A stretch of DNA of 15,230 bases from Nitrospirota bacterium (GCA_020348185.1 CP070743.1:1758059-1773288); one strand, 5' to 3'. Positions 1-7,521 are shown, counted from the stretch's first letter. The notes: generated from the sequence alone by a model not told the origin. Made by a program: numbers and translations.

Positions 1-104
1 ATGTCGTTCTGTCGAGGCATTCGCAGAAAAGCAAAAAGAAAAACAAAAAGCATACCTATGTGGTCTTCACCATGAAGGTATCCTATGAGCCAATCCGCAC
101 GTAA
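1..104 (+). CDS. C-terminal end of a PilN/GspL-like pilus or secretion assembly protein (partial)
   Basis: Only the last 33 codons are present. The frame starting at base 3 is open to a TAA at 102-104 and reads a Lys-rich stretch, then a hydrophobic/beta-like end (HTYVVFTMKVSYEPIRT). The other two plus frames stop at about 75 and 87 and look less protein-like. A short beta strand at the C-terminus suits PilN/GspL-type proteins, and the next two genes look like PilO and PilP, which follow PilN in the usual order. The identity therefore rests mainly on context. The stop lies 20 nt before the next start, so the two are probably cotranscribed. Confidence 0.5.
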   Translation, partial: VVLSRHSQKSKKKNKKHTYVVFTMKVSYEPIRT

Positions 105-124
105 CAGCAGTACACGAGGGACTG

Positions 125-727
125 GTGAAAAACCAAGGTCGTACGATGATCCCGTTGCCACTGGTTAAAAAGTCTCAAACGACGATGCAGATCGGGCAAT
201 ATTTATTACCCCTCTCCATAACCACCGGAGTTGCCGTCCTTTTGGCTATTGGGAGTTATTTCACAATATTGGTTCCTGCTCAATCTCGATTGACTGAAAC
301 CGCACTGGCTTACGAGGGGGTTCAACATTCTTTTAAACAAAATAGAATGACGTGGAAGACCCAATTGACCCTCCAGAACGCCTGGGACCAATTGCCCGCC
401 CGAAAGGGCTTTACCGGCCTCGGAGTGGCCATTTCAGACCTCGCCAAATCACACAAGGTCCGTATTCCTGAAATAGGCTATAATATTAAAAATTTCCGAC
501 ATAAGCTGGCGACCAAGGGTACTATGTCTTTTAAAGCCGCTGGCCGATACGAGGCTATTCGAAAATTTATTTTCGAATTAGAATCAAAATGGCCTCAATT
601 ATTTATTGAAAAGCTCACGGCTGAACGGGCAAAAAAGGGTAATGAGGTCGCTTTTTCAATCGATGTCTCTACCTTTCTAAGGGAAAAGACGGGTGGAGAT
701 TCACCTTCCCTGGGCTCAGCTCTATGA
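125..727 (+). CDS. PilO/GspM-like inner-membrane assembly protein
   Basis: A 200-aa bitopic membrane protein. It has a short cytoplasmic N-terminus, one transmembrane helix at about residues 27-50, then a periplasmic region with a helical stretch and an alpha/beta C-terminal domain (about 85-190). That is the architecture of PilO and GspM, which join the cytoplasmic ATPase platform to periplasmic partners in type IV pili and type II secretion. I chose the GTG at 125 because GAGGG lies 4 nt upstream; the in-frame ATG at 146 has no visible ribosome binding site. The gene follows a PilN-like end by 20 nt and overlaps the next gene by ATGA (724-727), indicating an operon. Sequence conservation in this family is low, so the pilus and secretion versions cannot be separated here. 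Confidence 0.65.
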   Translation: MKNQGRTMIPLPLVKKSQTTMQIGQYLLPLSITTGVAVLLAIGSYFTILVPAQSRLTETALAYEGVQHSFKQNRMTWKTQLTLQNAWDQLPARKGFTGLGVAISDLAKSHKVRIPEIGYNIKNFRHKLATKGTMSFKAAGRYEAIRKFIFELESKWPQLFIEKLTAERAKKGNEVAFSIDVSTFLREKTGGDSPSLGSAL

Positions 728-1332
728 CGAAACAAAAAAAAGGGTTGCTTCTTGTGGGATTACTAGTCCTTTGGGGGATCCTCATGTTCACACAGTTTTC
801 TGGGGAATCCCCACAACCCGGCATCTCGTTTAGTCCTGTGGGATTGTCTCCCCAACAGGCTCAGACCTCAGAAAAATCAATGGACCTGGCTCAAGTTCTT
901 GAACCCGGACGTCAGAACGTATCTTTTTCTAACCCACGAAATATTTTTGCACCCCTGACTTTCAAAAAGCCCGCGCCGCCCACGCCAAAACGCAAACCAA
1001 AGCCCGTCGTTGCGAAAAAAACCAAACCCAAACCCAAACTCAAAAAGCCGCCACCACCTCCTGGCCCATCACCTGGAGAGTTAGCCGCCCAAAAGGCACG
1101 CCAGCAACTCAATGCATACCGGTTTCTGGGATACATCAAAAAAGGCGGAAAAAGCCAGGCATTCCTGACTAAGGGGAAGGACATTTATATTGTCCGACAA
1201 GGAGAAGTCATGGATGGACGAATTCATGTCAATCGAATCGACCCAACGAACATCGTCCTCTCCACGAAGGTCAAAGAAACGGGAGACCACATTGAAGCCA
1301 CCATTCCTCTGACCAAAGAAAAAAAGGGATAA
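724..1332 (+). CDS. PilP/GspC-like periplasmic linker protein with Pro/Lys-rich tether
   Basis: A 202-aa protein with an N-terminal membrane helix (about residues 7-23) and a short segment containing RNIFAPL (72-78), which resembles the RNPF motif of PilP. A striking Lys/Pro-rich tether follows (about 81-117), then a compact beta-rich domain (about 130-198) containing YRFLGYIKKGGKSQAFL and an IYIVRQGEV strand. This matches the HR/PilP fold that contacts the secretin in type IV pili or type II secretion. The tether would let the domain span part of the periplasm. Its ATG overlaps the stop of the PilO-like gene (ATGA), so the two are translationally coupled. No secretin gene follows in this window, unlike the common pilMNOPQ order. 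Family assignment is by architecture and short motifs. Confidence 0.65.
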   Translation: MTKQKKGLLLVGLLVLWGILMFTQFSGESPQPGISFSPVGLSPQQAQTSEKSMDLAQVLEPGRQNVSFSNPRNIFAPLTFKKPAPPTPKRKPKPVVAKKTKPKPKLKKPPPPPGPSPGELAAQKARQQLNAYRFLGYIKKGGKSQAFLTKGKDIYIVRQGEVMDGRIHVNRIDPTNIVLSTKVKETGDHIEATIPLTKEKKG

Positions 1333-1374
1333 TTGCATCTTCAGTAGGTCACCAATCACACCTCGTGATTCAAT

Positions 1375-2118
1375 ATGCGCACACTTGATTGCCCGAAACA
1401 GTTCTTGAGATTCAGCTTCTTTTTGAGCCTCATCGCTCTCATGAGTTTCCTTCCGGTTGATCCGACTTGGCCGAATACCTATCGATGTCAGGACTCTTCC
1501 GGCCATATGGTCCTCACTGATAGCCCTGCCCAACTCGAACATTGCGAACTGTTATCAAATGAACAAGCACCTGCTCAACGGCCTGCTTTCTCCCAACCAC
1601 CGACTGCCCGTCCCTCAAACCCTCCATTACCGAATACAGAACCTGGGAGAGAAGAAATCGAGGGAAAAGAATATGAGGAAGAGTTCGCTTATGAGGAAAA
1701 TGGACATTCGGAAAAAGACAAAACCGGAACCGTCACGGTTCCGGTCCAACGATATGGTGGGTCACTTGTTGTTCCGGTGAATCTCAATAATCAGAAAAGT
1801 GTCCATCTCATTCTTGACACCGGAGCCACCATGACAGTCCTTTCAACCAATGTGGCTATTGAATTGGGGCTGACTTCTGATTCCGAGAGTCAGGTGGCCA
1901 CCGTCAATACGGCTGGTGGCCCAGTTCAAGTCAACCTGACCAGGGTGAAATCGATGGGGGTCAACGGCGCGAAAGCAAAAAATGTGGTCGTGGCCATTCA
2001 TGATTTACCGGATGTTCAGCCAGGAATTGACGGTCTCCTCGGCTTGTCTTTTCTCAATAATTTTCTCGTGACCCTCGACTCAAACCAAGGTCAGTTGCAA
2101 CTTCGCCACCGCCCTTAG
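1375..2118 (+). CDS. Exported DUF4124 plus retropepsin-like (clan AA) aspartic protease
   Basis: A 247-aa protein in three parts. A hydrophobic signal or anchor covers about residues 12-30. A DUF4124-type segment follows, beginning with YRCQDSSGHMVLTD, which contains two Cys that could pair. A Pro-rich then acidic linker (about 65-115) leads to a retropepsin-like domain (about 120-245). The active-site motif is LILDTGATMTVLS with Asp148, and the domain ends with DGLLGLSFLNNF, the usual hydrophobic-GLLG element. Such single-domain proteases work as dimers, with one catalytic Asp from each chain. It is probably periplasmic. The gene lies 42 nt after the PilP-like gene on the same strand and may be cotranscribed. 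No strong ribosome binding site precedes the ATG. Substrate unknown. Confidence 0.8.
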   Translation: MRTLDCPKQFLRFSFFLSLIALMSFLPVDPTWPNTYRCQDSSGHMVLTDSPAQLEHCELLSNEQAPAQRPAFSQPPTARPSNPPLPNTEPGREEIEGKEYEEEFAYEENGHSEKDKTGTVTVPVQRYGGSLVVPVNLNNQKSVHLILDTGATMTVLSTNVAIELGLTSDSESQVATVNTAGGPVQVNLTRVKSMGVNGAKAKNVVVAIHDLPDVQPGIDGLLGLSFLNNFLVTLDSNQGQLQLRHRP

Positions 2119-2133
2119 CTCAGAAGCATTTCA

Positions 2134-2155
2134 GATCTCAGACTTCAAATCTCAA
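2134..2155 (+). repeat. Left copy of a 22-nt inverted repeat bracketing the beta-helix gene
   Basis: These 22 bases are the reverse complement of 3336-3357 with a single mismatch (position 10 of the repeat). The copy lies in the 51-nt gap between two convergent genes. It has the low-complexity AGATTTGAAATCT style of an intergenic repeat family. It carries no open reading frame and no terminator-like T tract. Confidence 0.75.
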
Positions 2156-2169
2156 AATCGATTTTCGAA

Positions 2170-3216
2170 TTAATTCGCCGTTACCGGCGGCAGGGCTCCG
2201 AGGTAAGCAAATCCGCCCAGATTGACAAGAGGCGTTTCGGATGGGAGGTGATAGTCATCATCCGCTGGGCTCACAAAAGCGGGCGGAAGATGCACGTCGG
2301 TCTTTCCGCCGCGTTTCGAGGCTGAAGAAGCGGAAGATCCATCAATTTGGTAATTGACTGAATTCGCATGTAGGACATTGAAAGACAACGTAGTTCGACT
2401 GTTTGGAGAAAAAAGAAAGGCGACTTTACTATGAGTCAGAATGTTCCCAGCGGCTTCTCCTTCTGAAGAATCATGAAAGGCCACCCCCCCGCTATTATTG
2501 ACAAGGGTATTTTGAACCAAGGTAATCTGGCTTTTATCAGAAACGACAACCGCCTCGAATAAACTCCTCGTAATAACATTTTGCTCTAAGAGTACCTGTG
2601 AAGTCCCCCCAACCACAACGCCATGATCATTATCATGAATGAAATTATTAATAAGTTTTCCTGTTGATTCCGAGAAGGCAATGCCCGAGGTCTCACTTTC
2701 TCCGACGATACAGGCTTCGATCCGAACGTTCTCAACCTGTTGGGCAAAGACCATTCCTTTGACATGGACATTTTTAAGAACAATGCCACCCCCATTAAAA
2801 ATGCCCAATCCCAAACCGCCGTGTTGAATAACAGTTAAACCATGGATCTCAACATTGCGTGCCCCATAGGGCCACTTCCCAATATGTAACGTTCCAACCC
2901 GTTTCAGACCTGACAACACCACCAGATCCATTCCCTCGCCGATAATTTTCAATTGATCTTTCCCATGGACCGTCACGTCTTCCGAATAGTGACCTGCCTT
3001 GATCCAAATGGTGTCACCAGGATCGGCCACATCAATAGCTTCTTGAATTGATGTATATAGCCCTGTTTCATCCTGCGCCACCGTCCATTGGGAGAGTTCC
3101 GCGGGAAGAGAATTCCTGACAGAATTGACAGGACCACTCCAACTGATATCAATGAGCATGGCCCACATGGCAAACCCAAATCCGAATGTGCCCCATTTTT
3201 TTAAGAAGTGCTTCAA
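2170..3216 (-). CDS. Exported right-handed parallel beta-helix (pectate-lyase-fold) protein
   Basis: A 348-aa protein from the TTG at 3216, chosen because AGGGG precedes it by 10 nt and it opens with MKHFLKKW followed by a hydrophobic stretch, a plausible export signal (about residues 9-28). A longer TTG start at 3288 would add 24 residues but lacks a ribosome binding site. Residues 54-82 (YTSIQEAIDVADPGDTIWIK, then GHYSEDV) are the classic first turn of pectate-lyase-fold proteins. Residues 90-285 then carry repeated short Asn/Gly-containing strand motifs (for example NFIHDN, QNVITRS, QNTLVNN), as in NosD/CASH repeats. The end (DYHLPSETPLVNLG) resembles the common C-terminal cap of this fold. 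No polysaccharide-lyase catalytic site could be assigned, so enzyme activity is not claimed. The gene stands alone, convergent with the protease gene. Confidence 0.8.
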   Translation of the reverse strand: MKHFLKKWGTFGFGFAMWAMLIDISWSGPVNSVRNSLPAELSQWTVAQDETGLYTSIQEAIDVADPGDTIWIKAGHYSEDVTVHGKDQLKIIGEGMDLVVLSGLKRVGTLHIGKWPYGARNVEIHGLTVIQHGGLGLGIFNGGGIVLKNVHVKGMVFAQQVENVRIEACIVGESETSGIAFSESTGKLINNFIHDNDHGVVVGGTSQVLLEQNVITRSLFEAVVVSDKSQITLVQNTLVNNSGGVAFHDSSEGEAAGNILTHSKVAFLFSPNSRTTLSFNVLHANSVNYQIDGSSASSASKRGGKTDVHLPPAFVSPADDDYHLPSETPLVNLGGFAYLGALPPVTAN

Positions 3217-3335
3217 GGTAAACTTTCCCCTCTTCTCGGATAATTTCGGCAACAGTAGCCAATACCCTACTGACCCTACGAGGGTCAAGTTTCTTTAATT
3301 CATTGGGATCTAACCGGTAATCTGAGATTTGAGAG

Positions 3336-3357
3336 TTGAGATTTGAAATCTGAGATC
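3336..3357 (-). repeat. Right copy of the 22-nt inverted repeat, with an extra partial unit
   Basis: This matches 2134-2155 on the opposite strand at 21 of 22 positions. Just upstream, 3321-3335 holds a further partial unit: GAGATTTGA occurs at 3324-3332 and again at 3338-3346. The repeat lies between the divergent beta-helix gene and coaE and ends 18 nt before the chosen coaE start. Upstream in-frame starts of coaE at 3343 fall inside the repeat and are therefore unlikely. Confidence 0.75.
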
Positions 3358-3375
3358 CCTATGGTAAGGTTCCTT

Positions 3376-4017
3376 ATGCTATTGGTGGGGCTGACGGGAG
3401 GGTTAGGCTCTGGTAAAACGACCATCGCCAGGATGTTTGAACAGCTTGGTGCTCACATCATCGACGCCGACGCTTTAGCCCGAGAGGTCGTGAAAGCCGG
3501 GAATCCTGCCTTGAAAATGATCGTCAAGGGGTTCGGAGATTCGATTTTAACCGCTCAACAAACATTAAACCGGGAGGCGTTAGCAAAGATCGTCTTTCAA
3601 CACCCAGGCAAGTTGAAACGGTTAACCGATATTCTGTATCCCCATATAGCGCGAGCCCAAGCTCGCCGAACACGAGGAATCCGCCTCAGGGATCCCAATG
3701 CGGTTATCGTCTATGATGCCGCCATGTTAATCGAAGCTCAGGCACATAAACGAATGGATAAAGTCATTGTAGTCCGGACGGACCGTGACACCCAAATTGC
3801 CCGTGCCAGCCAAAGGGACGGATTAACAAAAGCCGAAATCGTACGCCGCTTACGACACCAGATGCCCTTGCGTGAAAAACTGCGCTATGCCGATATTGTG
3901 ATTGATGGGACCGTGTCCTTAAAACAATTACGAGCCGTCGTACGCGCCCTTTATGAAGATTTTCACAAACAGGCCTGCCAATCCCAAGGGGGCACTCATC
4001 GCAGGCTGCCTACCTAA
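3376..4017 (+). CDS. coaE: Dephospho-CoA kinase
   Basis: CoaE phosphorylates the ribose 3'-hydroxyl of dephospho-CoA with ATP, the last step of coenzyme A synthesis, in the cytoplasm. The product from ATG 3376 is 213 aa, the usual size for the family. It opens with the P-loop VGLTGGLGSGKTT (Lys14), followed by IIDADALAREV (Asp30/Asp32, the substrate/metal region). LYPHIA (88-92), a lid segment with RRLRHQMP (157-164) and the closing YADIVIDG (171-178) complete the family pattern. TAAGG at 3365-3369 lies 6 nt before this ATG. An in-frame ATG at 3361 and a TTG at 3343 exist, but the latter falls in an intergenic repeat. trxB follows after 68 nt on the same strand. Confidence 0.93.
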   Translation: MLLVGLTGGLGSGKTTIARMFEQLGAHIIDADALAREVVKAGNPALKMIVKGFGDSILTAQQTLNREALAKIVFQHPGKLKRLTDILYPHIARAQARRTRGIRLRDPNAVIVYDAAMLIEAQAHKRMDKVIVVRTDRDTQIARASQRDGLTKAEIVRRLRHQMPLREKLRYADIVIDGTVSLKQLRAVVRALYEDFHKQACQSQGGTHRRLPT

Positions 4018-4085
4018 GGGAAGGAAATGCCAAAAAGAAAGAAATTTATTCACGAAGTCTCTTGTCTTAAAGGAGTTTCCTATTT

Positions 4086-5006
4086 ATGCACAACGTTGTC
4101 ATCATTGGATCTGGACCTGCTGGACTCACAGCTGCTTTGTACACGGCCCGAGCGAATTTATCACCCATTCTGATTGACGGATCGGAGCCAGGTGGGCAAC
4201 TGACCCTCACCACGGAGGTTGAAAATTATCCGGGCTTCCCCAAAGGAATTTTGGGACCCCAACTGATTCAAGATATGCGTGCCCAAGCCGAACGTTTTGG
4301 GACCACATTTCGTTCAGGCCATATCACTCAAGTCGATTTGGCAAAGCGTCCTTTTCAATTGATCCTGGATGGAGAGGATACCATTGAAGCTATGACGCTG
4401 ATCATTTCCACCGGTGCCTCAGCAAATCTTCTAGGACTCCCATCGGAAACACGACTCATGGGTCATGGAGTGTCGACTTGCGCCACCTGCGATGGCTTTT
4501 TCTTTCGAGGGAAAGAGATTGCCGTTGTCGGCGGGGGGGATAGTGCCGTGGAAGAGGCCATGTTCTTAACCAAATTTGCCACCAATGTGACACTTGTCCA
4601 TCGACGGGATGCCCTGAGGGCTTCAAAAATATTGCAAGATCGAGCATTCAAGAATGAAAAAGTCACGTTTCGATGGAATTCTGTCGTTGAGGAAATATTA
4701 GGAGATGATGTGGTAACGGGTATCCGGCTGCGGGATGTCAAGACCAATGAGACCCATGATCTCCCCCTTGCGGGCGTATTTGTCGCCATCGGGCATACTC
4801 CAAATACGGACTTGTTCAAGGGCCAGATTGATATGGATGGTAATGGGTATATTCTGACGAAACCGGGGAGTACTGCGACGAATATTGCAGGTGTGTTCGC
4901 TGCGGGCGACGTACAAGATTCTCATTATCGGCAGGCAGTCACCGCTGCAGGCACCGGCTGCATGGCAGCCCTGGACGCCGAACGATTCCTTGAATCAAAT
5001 CCCTGA
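4086..5006 (+). CDS. trxB: Thioredoxin-disulfide reductase
   Basis: This cytoplasmic FAD enzyme passes electrons from NADPH to thioredoxin. The 306-aa product has the expected length. It starts with the FAD-binding GSGPAG (residues 8-13). The redox-active CATC is at Cys132-Cys135, the spacing typical of low-molecular-weight TrxB. An NADPH-binding GGGDSAVEEA follows, with VHRRDALRASK, whose HRR element reads the NADPH 2'-phosphate. The C-terminal FAD motif is GVFAAGDVQDSHYRQ. A strong AAAGGAG (4069-4075) precedes the ATG by 10 nt. The stop overlaps the thiI start (TGATG), so the two are likely one transcript. Confidence 0.95.
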   Translation: MHNVVIIGSGPAGLTAALYTARANLSPILIDGSEPGGQLTLTTEVENYPGFPKGILGPQLIQDMRAQAERFGTTFRSGHITQVDLAKRPFQLILDGEDTIEAMTLIISTGASANLLGLPSETRLMGHGVSTCATCDGFFFRGKEIAVVGGGDSAVEEAMFLTKFATNVTLVHRRDALRASKILQDRAFKNEKVTFRWNSVVEEILGDDVVTGIRLRDVKTNETHDLPLAGVFVAIGHTPNTDLFKGQIDMDGNGYILTKPGSTATNIAGVFAAGDVQDSHYRQAVTAAGTGCMAALDAERFLESNP

Positions 5007-6202
5007 TGCCTTTCGCTTTAGTTCATTATCATGAAGTAGCCCTAAAGGGCCGGAATCGCGGATTTTTTGAACAACGCCTTGTTCACCACCTCCGTTCCTC
5101 CCTCAAAGATTTAGGCCATATCCAAGTAGAGGCTTTACCTGGGCGAATCCGTGTCACATTCTCTGAAGCACACACCGTCGAGACGATTCGCGCCCAACTT
5201 TCTCGTACCTTCGGGATTGTCAATTTTTCCTTTGCCCAATCGGTTCCAATCGATCAATTTTCTACAGATTTGACGAGACTGAAAGAAGCGATAGGCCGGG
5301 AAATCTCCGCCTACCCTTTTCAGACATTTCGGGTGACCACTAAACGAGCTGAGAAACGATTTCCCAAAACCTCTGTCGACGTGGACCGGGAGGTTGGAGC
5401 CTACTTGTGTGAACAAACCGGAAAACGGGTGAATCTCTCTCACCCTGATCTTACCGTCTTTATCGAAGTACTGGAAAAAGAATTCTATTATTCATTTAAA
5501 CGGGAACCCGGCCCTGGAGGACTTCCAACGGGGACCGGAGGGAAAGTCATTTGTTTGCTTTCTGGAGGCATTGATTCACCGGTTGCGGCTTATCGAATGA
5601 TGAAACGAGGCTGCAAAGTCGTCTTTGTGCATTTTCATGGCCGCCCCTACCTTTCTCGGGCATCGGAAGAAAAAGTGCGGGACTTGGCCACCCTTCTCAC
5701 CTCCTACCAACTGTATTCACGATTGTACCTGGTCTCATTTGGTGAAATTCAGCGTCAAATCGTCTTGAAGGCTCCAGCTCCCATGCGCGTGGTTCTGTAC
5801 CGACGCATGATGATGAGAATTTCCGAAGCGTTTGCTGAGAGGGAAAACGCCTGGGCCTTGGTAACCGGTGATAGCCTTGGTCAGGTCGCTTCGCAAACAC
5901 CTGAGAACTTAAGGGTTGTGACCGAAGTGACTTCTTGGCCCATCCTCCGCCCTTTAATTGGGATGGACAAAATCGAAATCACCAAAGATGCTCAAACGAT
6001 CGGAACGTTTGAAACGTCGATTGAGCCGGACGAGGATTGCTGTACGCTTTTCGTCCCTCCCCATCCAAACACGCGGTGCCAGTTAGAGCAAGTACAACAG
6101 TGTGAGCGCATGCTCGACCTTCGGGGTATGGTCGAACAGGCTGTCGAGCAAGTTGAATTGGCAGAATGTACATATCCGGAATATAGCAGGATTCAAGTTT
6201 AA
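5006..6202 (+). CDS. thiI: tRNA 4-thiouridine synthase ThiI, short form without rhodanese domain
   Basis: ThiI adenylates U8 of tRNA and inserts sulfur to make 4-thiouridine; in some species it also supplies sulfur for thiazole synthesis. The 398-aa product has an N-terminal ferredoxin-like region, a THUMP domain (about 60-165) and a PP-loop pyrophosphatase domain with SGGIDS at 186-191. The conserved DEDCCTLFVPPHPNTR segment holds Cys345/Cys346, matching the region of the essential Cys344 of the E. coli enzyme. The C-terminal rhodanese domain of the 482-aa E. coli protein is absent, as in Bacillus-type ThiI, so sulfur must come from another carrier or directly from a cysteine desulfurase. 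Its ATG overlaps the trxB stop by one base. Confidence 0.93.
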   Translation: MPFALVHYHEVALKGRNRGFFEQRLVHHLRSSLKDLGHIQVEALPGRIRVTFSEAHTVETIRAQLSRTFGIVNFSFAQSVPIDQFSTDLTRLKEAIGREISAYPFQTFRVTTKRAEKRFPKTSVDVDREVGAYLCEQTGKRVNLSHPDLTVFIEVLEKEFYYSFKREPGPGGLPTGTGGKVICLLSGGIDSPVAAYRMMKRGCKVVFVHFHGRPYLSRASEEKVRDLATLLTSYQLYSRLYLVSFGEIQRQIVLKAPAPMRVVLYRRMMMRISEAFAERENAWALVTGDSLGQVASQTPENLRVVTEVTSWPILRPLIGMDKIEITKDAQTIGTFETSIEPDEDCCTLFVPPHPNTRCQLEQVQQCERMLDLRGMVEQAVEQVELAECTYPEYSRIQV

Positions 6203-6223
6203 CATTTCATATTCAAAGCTTTA

Positions 6224-6233
6224 ACGTTGAACT
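6224..6233 (-). repeat. Short intergenic repeat unit (AGTTCAACGT), first copy
   Basis: The 10-mer reads AGTTCAACGT on the minus strand and recurs exactly at 14190-14199 on the plus strand. A related inverted copy (TTCAACGT) is at 7392-7399, past the far end of most of the membrane-protein gene. The surrounding 6195-6235 has the same TTCAA/TTGAA-rich character. It sits between thiI and the next gene. Confidence 0.45.
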
Positions 6234-6261
6234 ATTGCCCAAGGACGTCCAATCATCACCC

Positions 6262-7416
6262 ATGACCAGAATTCTCAAATTCCTGTGCATTATTTCCTTA
6301 CTAGTTGGAATTCCAATGTTGGGAATGGTTTTGAGCGGCTCACCTCTTAGTCCCTATTTATCGTTCCCTCCAACAACCACCTACGCCGAACCCAATTCAT
6401 TTTCCTGGGTAGTGTTTGCCATACTGTCTTTGTTGCTGACTGGGGCACTCCTTCCCTTCGTGTTACGATTCATCGACTTTTCAACCTCGAAGGGAAAGAC
6501 CCTCTCCGGTATGAATTTTCCCTGGTGGGGCTGGGGCGGACTGGGAATCCTCCTTTTATCCTGGACGCTGGCATGGACGCGATTCCCTTGGTTTCACCCT
6601 TTTCAGGATCATACATTCACTCCGCTTTGGATCGGCTACATTCTGGTCATCAACGCTTTATCTGTTAAACAAACCCGGCAATGCCTCCTTACAGAGAAAC
6701 CATTTTTTTACCTGAGCCTATTTCCCATCAGCGCAGTATTTTGGTGGATATTCGAATTCCTTAACAGATTTGTGCAAAATTGGTATTACCTCGGGAGTCA
6801 GGAACTCACCCCAACAACGTACTTTTTTTCTGCGACTATTCCTTTTTCGACAGTCTTGCCCGCGGTGGTAGGGACAAGCGAGTATCTCAGGTCCTTTCCT
6901 CGATTGCGCCAGCCATATCAAAATTGTTGGAAGTTTCCCATTCCGGAAGGAAGGGGATTTGGAGTGGCAAATCTTCTTGTTGCCTGCATTGGATTAATGG
7001 GAATCGGATTATGGCCGAATCTTTTATATCCCCTTTTGTGGGTATCGCCATTATTAATTTTGCTCGGACTCCAGCGGATTTTGGGCGAAAGAAGTCTTCT
7101 CGAGGATATCGGAAAGGGAAACTGGAGCCCGGTGGTCATCCCAGCGTTGGCGGGACTCATTTGCGGTTTTTTCTGGGAAATGTGGAATTACTATAGTTTA
7201 GCGCATTGGAAATATATTATCCCCTATGTCCAAGGGATTCATATATTTGAAATGCCGTTGCTAGGATATTTGGGATATCTTCCTTTCGGCATAACCTGTA
7301 TCGTCTGTGTTCAATTTCTTTTGGGCCAATCTTCCTCTCCGAAACTTCCTGACCACCTCAGAAGTGGCATCAAATTCTGGGAATTTCAAAATTCAACGTC
7401 AAAAGTCCAAATTTAA
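6262..7416 (+). CDS. Polytopic membrane protein with duplicated ExxN...WxY motif, function unknown
   Basis: A 384-aa, very hydrophobic, Trp-rich protein with about ten likely membrane segments, including residues 4-24, 40-62, 80-98, 110-128, 150-172, 190-212, 230-275, 290-312 and 335-360. I do not recognise a named family. Two segments look related: one around Glu165/Asn168 (FWWIFEFLN, then NWYY) and one around Glu306/Asn309 (FFWEMWN, then HWKY). Acidic and amide residues inside or next to membrane segments often bind a substrate or ion, but no role can be assigned. ATG 6262 was chosen because MTRILKFLCII is a normal membrane-protein start; a TTG at 6235 has no ribosome binding site and abuts repeat sequence. 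The last ~12 codons run into TTCAA-type repeat sequence. It follows thiI by 59 nt. Confidence 0.75.
   Translation: MTRILKFLCIISLLVGIPMLGMVLSGSPLSPYLSFPPTTTYAEPNSFSWVVFAILSLLLTGALLPFVLRFIDFSTSKGKTLSGMNFPWWGWGGLGILLLSWTLAWTRFPWFHPFQDHTFTPLWIGYILVINALSVKQTRQCLLTEKPFFYLSLFPISAVFWWIFEFLNRFVQNWYYLGSQELTPTTYFFSATIPFSTVLPAVVGTSEYLRSFPRLRQPYQNCWKFPIPEGRGFGVANLLVACIGLMGIGLWPNLLYPLLWVSPLLILLGLQRILGERSLLEDIGKGNWSPVVIPALAGLICGFFWEMWNYYSLAHWKYIIPYVQGIHIFEMPLLGYLGYLPFGITCIVCVQFLLGQSSSPKLPDHLRSGIKFWEFQNSTSKVQI
7392..7399 (+). repeat. Short intergenic repeat unit (TTCAACGT), second copy, inside the gene's 3' end
   Basis: TTCAACGTCAA at 7392-7402 recurs exactly at 14191-14201 and is opposite in orientation to the copy at 6224-6233. 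It lies in the last codons of the membrane-protein gene, so that protein's C-terminal residues (NSTSKVQI) seem to be repeat-derived. Confidence 0.4.
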
Positions 7417-7419
7417 CAA

Positions 7420-7441
7420 CACAAGCTTTACCTAGCTTGTG
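7420..7441. terminator. Possible bidirectional terminator hairpin between convergent genes
   Basis: CACAAGCT (7420-7427) and AGCTTGTG (7434-7441) form an 8-bp perfect stem with a 6-nt loop, starting 4 nt after the membrane-protein stop. The opposing transglycosylase gene ends at 7522. Neither side has a clean T tract, although the minus strand continues with a T-rich TTGTTAAATTT. The position suits a terminator, but the signal is weak. Confidence 0.4.
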
Positions 7442-7521
7442 AACCTTCCATTTCGAATGTCCTTGCAATGAAAATAAAAAAAGAAAATGAGGTGTGCCAG
7501 AACTAAAATCTAAACTACTGC

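Noticed and set aside
1081..1542. 153-codon minus-strand open frame across the PilP-like gene and protease start
   Set aside because: It overlaps two better-supported genes and has no recognisable motif or ribosome binding site context.
3343..3375. Longer N-terminus for coaE (TTG 3343 or ATG 3361)
   Set aside because: The TTG lies inside the intergenic repeat, and ATG 3376 has the better ribosome binding site and the usual distance to the P-loop.
4463..4819. 118-codon minus-strand open frame inside trxB
   Set aside because: It is fully inside a strongly conserved gene and reads as low-quality, Ser/Thr/Arg-rich shadow protein.
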